Below are positions 1-5,154 of a stretch of DNA of 24,661 bases, piece by piece; position 1 is the first letter of the stretch; the number at the start of each line of letters is the position of its first letter. The translations under genes and the position numbers were made by a program. This DNA comes from a virus. The stretch spans positions 1 through 24,661 of IMG/VR virus record IMGVR_UViG_3300036652_000920; one strand, written 5' to 3'. The notes under the pieces were generated by a model that ran no database searches, was not told where the DNA came from, and saw only the letters and a program-made list of their open reading frames with translations.

Positions 1-210
1 GTCCTGGGCCGACTGGGGCGTGTAGGGCAGCAGCCACCTGGTGTCGGGCCCGGTTCCGCTGACCAGCTTGTGGTTGGTGTCCCCGTAGCGAGCCTCCTGG
101 CGAGCCCTCTCCTGGGCGACCATCTCCAGAACGGCCCGGGTGCGGTCTCCGTGGAGCGGCATCCCCGGGGGGAGCCCTTCTGCGCGGTTGTTGACTGGGA
201 TCACGCTCAC
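1..210 (-). CDS. N-terminal part of a phage MazG-like protein (runs off the window)
   Basis: The minus-strand frame is open from a GTG at 210 to the window edge (70 codons), so the C-terminus is missing. The GTG overlaps the stop of the upstream gene as GTGA, the commonest junction in this block. Residues around 34-48 (QERARQEARYGDTNH) match the opening of phage MazG-like/NTP-pyrophosphohydrolase-type proteins, whose N-terminus usually reads QERxRQ..WGxQNH. The acidic metal-binding helices of the family would lie beyond the edge and cannot be checked. If the assignment is right it would hydrolyse a non-canonical or unwanted dNTP, which would suit a phage that may use a modified base. The GTG at 204 or the internal ATG near 162 are alternative starts. 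Confidence 0.55.
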   Translation of the reverse strand, partial: MSVIPVNNRAEGLPPGMPLHGDRTRAVLEMVAQERARQEARYGDTNHKLVSGTGPDTRWLLPYTPQSAQD

Positions 211-386
211 GCCAGCAACCCGGCGTCCGCGCCAGAGTGCCCGACGACCTGCCTGTACAGCTCGCACCGCTCCCACACGCAGAGCAGCTCCCCTGCCAGG
301 TTCTCGTGCTGGATTCGGCGGCAGCTCTCGCACACCGGGAACCGGGGTGCAAACCGGCCAGTGGCCGCGTTGCGTCGTAATGTCAC
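207..386 (-). CDS. Small cysteine-rich hypothetical protein (59 aa)
   Basis: Short basic protein with CESC near residue 20 and a second pair, C..(W)ERC, about 20 residues later, which could form one zinc site of the ribbon type. The chosen GTG at 386 overlaps the TGA of the DUF6011 gene (GTGA) and sits 4-5 nt after AAGGAGG. An ATG at 389 is in frame, but it would leave almost no gap after that ribosome binding site. The next gene also overlaps by GTGA, so this is the middle of a translationally coupled trio. I do not recognise the family; a nucleic-acid or protein-binding zinc ribbon is only an inference from the cysteine spacing. Confidence 0.6.
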   Translation of the reverse strand: MTLRRNAATGRFAPRFPVCESCRRIQHENLAGELLCVWERCELYRQVVGHSGADAGLLA

Positions 387-1177
387 CATTCCTCCTTGTT
401 GGCGCAGATGGGGCCCAGGCCGAGTGCCCGGGAGGTCTCGTCGGTCAGCTCGAGGCCGCAGCGCCCGCAGTGGCCCAGCAGCCGACCATAGAGCTCGGCA
501 GCCGCCTTCGGGTCCTCCTTGATGGCAAGCAGGGCCTCGTTCAGCTGGCCGTTGTAGGGGTGCTCGGACGGCCCGGCCTGCACCGTGATGCGACCGTTGC
601 GTCCCACCCGGTAGAACTGCGCCGGGGCGCCCTCGGGCTGGAAGGCGTAGCGCCCGGTGCGGATGCCGTGGGCTGCGACCTTGGCCCGGGGAGCGGCGAA
701 CAGCGCGTCGATGAGCTCCGAGGCCTGCGTCATGGAGAGGGTGGCGACGTCCACCTCGGCGCCGTAGGCGCGCTCGGTGAGCAGGTTGGCGATCAGCTCC
801 CGCTGCTTCTCCGACGCCATCCGGACGGCTGGGGCAGTCTTCATGGCCAGAAGCTTCTCGATCATGGCGGAGGCTGCACGCTTGTCGGCGGGGACCCACG
901 CGGCGGGGTCCAGGCGACGCTCGCTCACCAAGCTGGCAATGAAGCTCAGCTGCTTGGGGGTGGCGGGGTCGGCGCGGTGGGAGGGGGACCCGGGGCGACG
1001 GGTGGCGGTCTCCTCGTCGGCGACGGGGGTGGCGGTGGTGTGCAGCCGCTGCGCCTCGGCCTCGGCGAGCAGGGAGTCCATGTAGGCGTCGGCGTCGGCC
1101 CACTGCGGGTCGGGGTTCTCGGTGCGGTACGCGGCGGCCTCGCGGAGGGTGTGGAGGTCCCAGCTGTCGTAGGTCAT
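383..1177 (-). CDS. DUF6011-type zinc-ribbon protein with helical repeats (264 aa)
   Basis: The C-terminal ~25 residues (CGRCGLELTDETSRALGLGPIC) match the DUF6011 zinc-ribbon signature CxxC...LTD..S...G.GP.C known from actinophage proteins. The middle has two similar helical units, TPKQLSFIASLVSERRLD and ASEKQRELIANLLTERAYG, each followed by a second helix (SAMIEKLL, ASELIDALF), the pattern of DUF3072-like modules. The segment before the ribbon may be a small beta domain (FYRVGRNGRITVQ). The ATG at 1177 is preceded by AAGGAGA with 5-6 nt spacing and by the promoter/leader cassette at 1195-1255, which heads this unit. The ORF can be extended upstream only into that leader. Function unknown; DNA binding is plausible. 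Confidence 0.75.
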   Translation of the reverse strand: MTYDSWDLHTLREAAAYRTENPDPQWADADAYMDSLLAEAEAQRLHTTATPVADEETATRRPGSPSHRADPATPKQLSFIASLVSERRLDPAAWVPADKRAASAMIEKLLAMKTAPAVRMASEKQRELIANLLTERAYGAEVDVATLSMTQASELIDALFAAPRAKVAAHGIRTGRYAFQPEGAPAQFYRVGRNGRITVQAGPSEHPYNGQLNEALLAIKEDPKAAAELYGRLLGHCGRCGLELTDETSRALGLGPICANKEEW

Positions 1178-1194
1178 GATGTTCTCCTTGTGTC

Positions 1195-1255
1195 TGGCGG
1201 GCCCCTGTGGCCCAACGGGTAGAGCGTACCCCACGCCAGGGTAGTTGCGCTACTA
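1195..1255 (-). promoter_or_regulatory. Intergenic promoter/leader cassette, copy 1
   Basis: Read on the minus strand: CGCAA-loop mini-hairpin (GTAG/CTAC), then TGGGG followed by the -10-like TACGCT (1228-1223), then the leader hairpin GGGCC-ACAGG-GGCCC (core 1211-1201), then AAGGAGA and the ATG at 1177. The arrangement recurs upstream of several other genes. TACGCT fits the actinobacterial TAnnnT -10 pattern. I see no TTGACA-like -35. The upstream gene's TAG stop (1255-1253) touches the element. Confidence 0.65.
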
Positions 1256-1399
1256 GCGGAACATTCGGAAGATGGACCGGACGACCTGCCGACGGATGAG
1301 CCGCTTGGCGAGCCTGCCCTGCTGGGCCGCCTGCGCGTCCCCGATGCCTCGCTGGGCGAGGTACAGCGCCCGGCGGAGCCGCTCGAGGTCGGAGGTCAC
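1253..1399 (-). CDS. Small basic helical protein (48 aa)
   Basis: GTG at 1399 overlaps the stop of the zinc-finger gene (GTGA) and runs to TAG at 1253, which abuts promoter copy 1. The protein is one long amphipathic, arginine-rich helix (LERLRRALYLAQRGIGDAQ... RLIRRQVVRSIFRMFR) with net positive charge. I do not recognise the family. Position at the end of a two-gene unit and the tight coupling argue that it is translated. It could bind nucleic acid or a membrane surface, but nothing specific supports either. Confidence 0.55.
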   Translation of the reverse strand: MTSDLERLRRALYLAQRGIGDAQAAQQGRLAKRLIRRQVVRSIFRMFR

Positions 1400-1563
1400 T
1401 TGGTCATCGCCTTGTGGTACTGGGCGACGGCGCGGTCGATGCGAACCTTGTGGGGCAGGGTCGGCAGGCCCTTGGGGGTGCGGCACGACTCGTCGGTGGT
1501 GGCCCCGCAGTCGTGGCAGTTGCTGCCGAGGGCCAGTTGGTCGAAGCGGCTGTCGCGAATCAT
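1396..1563 (-). CDS. Phage zinc-finger protein (55 aa)
   Basis: ATG at 1563 has a good ribosome binding site (GAGAGGAG, 6 nt spacing) behind promoter copy 2. The core CHDCGATTDESCRTPKG near residues 16-32 followed by a histidine (LPHKVR) matches a short zinc-binding motif (CxxCGA....CRTxxG....H..R) that is common in actinophage and streptomycete proteins. The rest is helical. It probably binds nucleic acid or is a small regulatory partner; the specific role is unknown. Confidence 0.7.
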   Translation of the reverse strand: MIRDSRFDQLALGSNCHDCGATTDESCRTPKGLPTLPHKVRIDRAVAQYHKAMTK

Positions 1564-1576
1564 GATGTGCTCCTCT

Positions 1577-1609
1577 CGGGACCCCCGTGGGCCCGACGGG
1601 TAGAGCGTA
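1577..1609 (-). promoter_or_regulatory. Promoter/leader cassette, copy 2
   Basis: Minus strand: TGGGG-TACGCT (-10-like, 1609-1604), TACCCGTC, then a degenerate leader hairpin GGGCCC-ACGGG-GGTCCC (one mismatch), then the ribosome binding site of the zinc-finger gene at 1563. The -10-like box directly follows the terminator hairpin at 1610-1646, and the -10 to start distance (about 43 nt) matches the other copies. Confidence 0.6.
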
Positions 1610-1646
1610 CCCCACGGTGGGGTAGTTGCGCTACCCCACCGTGGGG
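1610..1646 (-). terminator. Perfect 16-bp hairpin with CGCAA loop
   Basis: Arms 1610-1625 and 1631-1646 are perfectly complementary and flank a five-base loop, CGCAA on the minus strand. It begins 5 nt after the stop of the XRE gene. There is no clear U-tract, as is usual for actinobacterial/phage hairpins. The stem sequence differs from that at 13489-13523 yet stays perfectly paired, which argues for selection on structure. Confidence 0.6.
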
Positions 1647-1651
1647 TCCTG

Positions 1652-1945
1652 CTACGCGGTCTTGCGAGGGTACTTCAAGCCCATGGCTCGGGCAATGGAG
1701 CGGCCTTCAGCACGAGCCGCCCGAACACGGGCCTGCTTCTCAGGGTCCTTGAAAGGGTGGCCCCCGCCGAGCTTCCGGGTGCCCCGCTCCATGCCCTTCA
1801 GCACCTCCATGACGCGGTTGGTCTCTTCGACGGATGCGCGCCCCTGCTCGACGCGAACGAACGCGCTGTAGGTGAGACCAGCCGCTTCCGCGACTCGGTC
1901 CTGCGAGAGGTTCTTCCTCTCGCGCAGGTCTCGAATGTGGCTCAT
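1652..1945 (-). CDS. XRE-family helix-turn-helix protein (97 aa)
   Basis: Residues 4-60 form a Cro/C1-type HTH: IRDLRERKNLSQDRVAEAAG is helices 1-2 and TYSAFVRVEQG the recognition helix region, followed by EETNRVMEVLKGM. The C-terminal ~35 residues are basic (KDPEKQARVRAARAEGRS...KYPRK) and may add DNA contacts. ATG 1945 has AGGGAGA 6 nt upstream and lies behind promoter copy 3. It has no oligomerisation or protease-like domain, so it is Cro-sized rather than lambda-CI-sized. It could be the immunity repressor, a Cro analogue, or a regulator of the repeated promoter cassettes; the sequence alone does not decide. It stands alone between two promoter elements. Confidence 0.8.
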   Translation of the reverse strand: MSHIRDLRERKNLSQDRVAEAAGLTYSAFVRVEQGRASVEETNRVMEVLKGMERGTRKLGGGHPFKDPEKQARVRAARAEGRSIARAMGLKYPRKTA

Positions 1946-2000
1946 ACTGTTCTCCCTGTTGGGTGTCGGTCTCCCCCCGAGGCCCAAGACCGTACCCCAC
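1946..2000 (-). promoter_or_regulatory. Divergent copy of the promoter cassette (copy 3) upstream of the XRE gene
   Basis: Minus strand: TGGGG-TACGGT (1994-1989) then a leader that has lost the GCCACAGGGGC hairpin, then AGGGAGA and the ATG at 1945. The box and spacing (about 48 nt to the start) fit the other copies; the leader does not. No strong hairpin separates it from the WhiB stop at 2015. Confidence 0.5.
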
Positions 2001-2014
2001 GCCTAGCCGCCTCG

Positions 2015-2371
2015 CTAGTGGTATCGCTCCTCGTGCAACCCTAAAGAGCTAACCAGCATGGTCTTCCCACACTCCCAGCAGGTGGCGTTCCGCCCCTTGT
2101 TGATGGCAGCTGTGATGGTATCTGCCCAGCTCGGGGACTGGACGGAGACACCTCGAGCCTTCCGCTCTTGGCGCCGCTCGGTCTCGGTTGTCCCGGCCCA
2201 GATTCCTCGGTGCTCGTGGGCCAGGGCCCAGTCCAGGCACTTCTCCAGCAGCGGGCACGGCGGGTCCAGGCAGATAGCCTTGGTCCGCTCGACGACCTGG
2301 GGGCTGGTGCCCTTCCGGGGGAAGAACCGCTCCGGGTCCTCGCCTACGCAGTGAGCCGTCGTCCCACCCAT
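2015..2371 (-). CDS. WhiB-family Fe-S regulator with C-terminal C2H2 finger (118 aa)
   Basis: The first ~75 residues carry the WhiB plan: C8, GEDPERFFP, C34, C39, C45, LDWALAHEHRGIWAG (the glycine/tryptophan turn) and a basic stretch TERRQERKARG. The four cysteines would hold a [4Fe-4S] cluster that senses NO/redox state and docks on the primary sigma factor. Two oddities: the central spacing is CX4C (CLDPPC), not the usual CX2C; and the C-terminus ends in CWEC...H....H (C98, C101, H113, H118), a C2H2 zinc finger not typical of WhiB proteins. ATG 2371 has GGAGGGTGA about 8 nt upstream and overlaps the LuxR gene by 28 nt. Phage WhiB proteins such as TM4 gp49 repress host whiB2; a similar host-takeover role is possible here. 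Confidence 0.82.
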   Translation of the reverse strand: MGGTTAHCVGEDPERFFPRKGTSPQVVERTKAICLDPPCPLLEKCLDWALAHEHRGIWAGTTETERRQERKARGVSVQSPSWADTITAAINKGRNATCWECGKTMLVSSLGLHEERYH

Positions 2372-2643
2372 GGCTTCACCCTCCGATCCACCGCTGGAGC
2401 GATGACAACTTCTGCCTGGCCGGTGGCGGCCAGGACGGCACAGCGGGTCCGGTCGTAGCTCCCCATCGCCTTGAACAGCCCCTTGGCGGCGTACTTGACC
2501 TGGCCTATCGAGAGGCCCAGCTCACGGGCGATACGGAGGTCAGACCAGCCCTCGCACATGCCGTAGAGCACCTTCGACTGGCGCTCGGTCAGAGTGACCG
2601 TAAGGATCTCGTCGGGCCACGGCGGGGGAGTCCAGGTTGTCAC
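2344..2643 (-). CDS. Stand-alone LuxR/GerE-type HTH protein (99 aa)
   Basis: Residues ~15-75 match the LuxR C-terminal DNA-binding domain: LTERQSKVLYGMCEGWSDLRIARELGLSIGQVKYAAKGLFKAMG follows the pattern LT.RE..VL..ia.G.s...IA..L..s..TVk....ni..KLg. There is no receiver or autoinducer domain, so it is a minimal single-domain regulator. The GTG start at 2643 overlaps the stop of the upstream gene (GTGA). It overlaps the WhiB gene, so the two regulators are almost certainly co-expressed. It may control late or host genes; targets are unknown. Confidence 0.8.
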   Translation of the reverse strand: MTTWTPPPWPDEILTVTLTERQSKVLYGMCEGWSDLRIARELGLSIGQVKYAAKGLFKAMGSYDRTRCAVLAATGQAEVVIAPAVDRRVKPWVGRRLTA

Positions 2644-2900
2644 CAGGCACGCCGAGCGACCGCCGCGAGAACACCGAGCACAGCGACAACAGCCAGCAGG
2701 CCGATGGCCCAGTCCCAGCCCGACCAGTGGCCGGGGTAGCTGTAGTACATCGGGTATCCATACCAGTGGCTGAAGTGCGGGTGAGGACCATAGTAGACGT
2801 GCCCGCCGTAGACGCGCCGAGGGTAGACGTGAACCACAGTGGTGTGGTGGTGGTAGTGGTGCACCGTTGTCCGGCTGCCACCTCTGGCGAGCGTAATCAT
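2640..2900 (-). CDS. His/Tyr-rich single-pass membrane protein (86 aa)
   Basis: Residues ~10-58 are dominated by His, Tyr, Val and Gly (VHHYHHHTTVVHVYP, YGGHVYYGPHPHFSHWYGYP). They are followed by one hydrophobic helix, DWAIGLLAVVAVLGVLAAVA (about 64-82), and a short basic tail RRAW. With the basic residues after the helix, the His-rich part would most simply lie outside the membrane. Such a region could bind metal (Cu, Ni, Zn), but no metal-transport domain is present. ATG 2900 overlaps the stop of the preceding small gene. Family not recognised; a role in the host envelope, for example superinfection exclusion, is conjecture. Confidence 0.65.
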   Translation of the reverse strand: MITLARGGSRTTVHHYHHHTTVVHVYPRRVYGGHVYYGPHPHFSHWYGYPMYYSYPGHWSGWDWAIGLLAVVAVLGVLAAVARRAW

Positions 2901-3034
2901 AGTCCGGCCCTCATTCCGCAGGAGACCCAGCGGAGCGTGGCAGCGGTGCGGTCGAGCACGGAGGCGAGTCGGTTGAGCTGGTGACTGGCGTGCCAGGTAG
3001 CCGACTCGACGCAGAAGGCGAGAGCGTTGGTCAC
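2897..3034 (-). CDS. Small helical hypothetical protein (45 aa)
   Basis: GTG at 3034 overlaps the stop of the 31-aa membrane gene (GTGA), and its own TGA overlaps the next ATG. The sequence (ATWHASHQLNRLASVLDRTAATLRW) predicts one amphipathic helix; two cysteines are far apart. No family is recognised. Its reality rests on the perfectly nested stop-start junctions on both sides. Confidence 0.55.
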   Translation of the reverse strand: MTNALAFCVESATWHASHQLNRLASVLDRTAATLRWVSCGMRAGL

Positions 3035-3126
3035 TTCCGCTGCTCCGCGAGGCGGATCGCGGTGCCTACAACAAGCGCCACGATCGAGCCCGACAACAGC
3101 CATACAACAGCCATCAACAGCAGCAT
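3031..3126 (-). CDS. Tiny single-pass membrane protein (31 aa)
   Basis: ATG 3126 starts 2 nt after the stop of the P-loop kinase. The product is one hydrophobic helix (LLLMAVVWLLSGSIVALVVG) plus a basic tail RLAEQRK, so type II-like topology is likely. There is no convincing Shine-Dalgarno, but a TGGGG-TACAGT box lies just upstream, so a leaderless transcript is possible as well as coupling to the kinase gene. Function unknown. Confidence 0.55.
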   Translation of the reverse strand: MLLLMAVVWLLSGSIVALVVGTAIRLAEQRK

Positions 3127-3143
3127 GACTAGACTGTACCCCA
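3127..3143 (-). promoter_or_regulatory. Possible leaderless promoter box at the kinase 3' end
   Basis: On the minus strand TGGGG-TACAGT (-10-like box 3138-3133) lies inside the last codons of the kinase gene, 6 nt before the ATG at 3126. The box matches those of the intergenic cassettes. With usual -10 to +1 spacing the transcript would begin at or next to the ATG, which is common in actinobacteria. Confidence 0.4.
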
Positions 3144-3641
3144 CTCGGTGACGACGCGTAAGCCCTCGCGACGGCAAGCTGCCGCAACGTTGTCGGCCTT
3201 CGTGGCGGCCACCTTGCAGTACTGCTCGGTGAGCTGCTTCCCACCTCGAGCGGCCCGGCGCTCGGCCGCCACCTCCGGGCTCACCTGTAGGTGAACCACG
3301 GTGAGGTCTGTCTGGGCCGCCAGCGCCGACAGGAACCCCATGTGGCACAGGCGGGCTCCCTCTCCGAAGACCCAGTCCAGGCCGAGCAGCGGCAGCGCCT
3401 GTAGCCAGAGAAGGGCCTGAGGCGCCACCGAGAGGCTGAGAGCGTCCGTCCCGGGGTACTCGGGCCGAAGGTGCCCCAGATACGCTCCAGAGCCCTTCTC
3501 GGGGTGCGACAAGACATGCCCGAACATCTCCCGGGTCGTCCACTTCTGGTAGGGCCCGACTTCCCAGCCCTCCAGCATCTGGGCCATCAGGGTGGACTTG
3601 CCCGCCCCGGGCCCTCCTATGATGTAGACGCCTCGCGTCAT
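3129..3641 (-). CDS. P-loop kinase, probable 5-hmdU DNA kinase catalytic subunit (170 aa)
   Basis: A Walker A motif GGPGAGKST is at residues 9-17, followed by a kinase-type core: a possible Walker B/NMP region (GLDWVFGEGARL), strand LTVVHLQVSPEVAAERRAARGG with paired arginines as in a lid, and a final helical part (EQYCKVAATKADNVAAACRREG). The length and plan fit small NMP/T4-Pnk-like kinases. Known background: phages with hypermodified thymidine phosphorylate the 5-hydroxymethyl group of hmdU in DNA with a P-loop kinase (HMUDK; phages ViI, M6, SP10). The neighbours here (HMUDK helical-domain protein, ThyA-like protein, AADT-like protein) make that role the best inference. It starts at the ATG 5 nt after the ThyA stop; the weak ribosome binding site suggests coupling. 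An ordinary dNMP kinase is the alternative. Confidence 0.7.
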   Translation of the reverse strand: MTRGVYIIGGPGAGKSTLMAQMLEGWEVGPYQKWTTREMFGHVLSHPEKGSGAYLGHLRPEYPGTDALSLSVAPQALLWLQALPLLGLDWVFGEGARLCHMGFLSALAAQTDLTVVHLQVSPEVAAERRAARGGKQLTEQYCKVAATKADNVAAACRREGLRVVTEWGTV

Positions 3642-3647
3642 CCGGAC

Positions 3648-5084
3648 TCAGGCCCACAGCTTCTTTGCCAACGCGAGAGTCATACCCATCATGAGGTCGA
3701 CCTGGGCGATTTTCTCATCCTGGTCGGTGAGCTGTTCCAGGATGCCGAACTCCTTCCCGATGTCTCCCCCGTAGACCTCGCCCACGCCAGCTAGAATCGG
3801 CTGCACGTCTGCCGGACCACCGTCGAGACCGGTGAGCCAGCAGCGCATCTTGGCCAGGTACACCAGCAGGTCGATGGCGGTGTCGGCCTGGGTCTCGTCG
3901 GACGTGTCCAGGCCGGTACCGATGCGGTCGACCTTGCGAGCGATGTTGCCCAGGATGCCCATCTCCCCGCGCCGCTTCCAGCTGTCCCCGTAGGCAGCGT
4001 GCTTCTCCGCGTGCAGGGTGTTCACATAGCCCAGGAAGTCCGGTTCGGGGGCCGGGGCCACCGGGGCAGGCTCCTGGGGCTTCCCGGCAGGCGCGGTGGA
4101 CGCGGCACAGGCAGCGTGCAGCCGAGTACCCTGGAGCGGCACCAGCGGAGCCACGTCCCCGCTCCAGTACCACTGCAACACCCGCAGCCAGCTCCGCATC
4201 ATGGGCTCCGGGAAGGTGTCGGCGTCAACCTGGGCCCCTGTGCGGATGCTGTGCTCGTACTCGAACCACATACGCACGAGAGAGTCCAGGTCGGCGAGGT
4301 CCTTGACGCCGTCGAGCCGGGGCGAGTCGGAATGGGGCATCAGCGGGCTGTTCCGGCGGATGCGGTCGGCCTTCGCCCAGTGCTGCTGGTACAGGTGGAA
4401 CGACGTCGTGCTGAAGTGCAGCGAGCCGACGCTCAGCCCAGTCAGCCCAGCGACGACCTCGAGCAGCACCGACCACTCGAAGGCATTGATGCCGCTCCAG
4501 CCCCACATGGCGTCGTTGCTTCGGATGCCGACGTGGAGGTCCACGAACCCGAGCCGACTGCTGAAGCTGAGCCAGTTGTTGCAGGCGATGTCCTTGCCCG
4601 GCTTGGTGTCCTCCGTCGGGTCCCACAGCGTGGCCACGGCCTGCCGCGACCCGGGGCTCTCCTTCAGCGTGTCGACCACGTAGGCCAGCTGGTCCACCCC
4701 GTGGTAGTTGCGCAGCCGGGGCCCATAGCCCGCGCGCCAGCTAACGCCGTCGTCGGTGAAGTCGGCCGCGCGGGGCAGGTACGGCGCCAGCCCGGCGACG
4801 TCGTTGCGCCCAGCCAGGACCCACATCGTCTCGACGATCTGGGCGGCGATGTTGGCCTTGCGGTCGGGCAGGGTGATCTCCCGCTGCCACGGCCTGCTCA
4901 GCGTGATGCCGACGTGCATGAGCTCCAGGGTGCGGCCCGCGCGCGACCCGAACTCGGAGCCGTCGGCCAGCAGGTCGCCCATCAGGACGGGCAGCGCCCG
5001 GTCGACGTTGTCGAAGTGATAGTTGAAGTTCACGATGTCCTTCTCGTATGTGGTTGTGCCCCAGCCCTCGGTCGCCGGTCGCAC
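3648..5084 (-). CDS. ThyA-like dUMP (hydroxy)methyltransferase fused to a MazG-like domain (478 aa)
   Basis: Residues ~15-320 follow the thymidylate synthase fold: catalytic Cys168 in KDIACNNWLSF, RSNDAMWGWSGIN at 188-200, and FHLYQQHW near 229-236 in place of DaHIYxNH. Asn200 matches the FN asparagine that reads uracil; dCMP hydroxymethylases carry Asp there, so dUMP is the likely substrate. The usual PPCH is replaced by IACN. A Pro/Ala linker (325-349) leads to a helical domain (350-478: HAEKHAAYGDSWKRRGEMGILGNIARKVDRI... DTAIDLLVYLAKM) of the MazG-like/DUF1599 type. In the context of HMUDK and AADT genes, making 5-hydroxymethyl-dUMP is likelier than dTMP, with the MazG-like part perhaps trimming dTTP or dUTP pools. 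The GTG at 5084 follows GGGGAAGA; longer in-frame starts overlap the upstream stop and add a low-complexity N-terminus. Confidence 0.8.
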   Translation of the reverse strand: MRPATEGWGTTTYEKDIVNFNYHFDNVDRALPVLMGDLLADGSEFGSRAGRTLELMHVGITLSRPWQREITLPDRKANIAAQIVETMWVLAGRNDVAGLAPYLPRAADFTDDGVSWRAGYGPRLRNYHGVDQLAYVVDTLKESPGSRQAVATLWDPTEDTKPGKDIACNNWLSFSSRLGFVDLHVGIRSNDAMWGWSGINAFEWSVLLEVVAGLTGLSVGSLHFSTTSFHLYQQHWAKADRIRRNSPLMPHSDSPRLDGVKDLADLDSLVRMWFEYEHSIRTGAQVDADTFPEPMMRSWLRVLQWYWSGDVAPLVPLQGTRLHAACAASTAPAGKPQEPAPVAPAPEPDFLGYVNTLHAEKHAAYGDSWKRRGEMGILGNIARKVDRIGTGLDTSDETQADTAIDLLVYLAKMRCWLTGLDGGPADVQPILAGVGEVYGGDIGKEFGILEQLTDQDEKIAQVDLMMGMTLALAKKLWA

Positions 5085-5154
5085 GGCCGACGTCTTCCCC
5101 ACGCGGCCCCACGGTTCCAATCGTGGGCGAGGTGGCGCACCGAGGGCTGGGAGT

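Noticed and set aside
140-1222. Long plus-strand frame opposite the DUF6011 gene
   Set aside because: Shadow of the minus-strand gene in GC-rich sequence: low-complexity Gly/Val/Leu composition, no ribosome binding site and no family.
1195-1255. A real tRNA gene on the plus strand at the cassette
   Set aside because: D-arm-like and anticodon-like parts exist but there is no T-arm, no T at position 33, and no acceptor closing stem.
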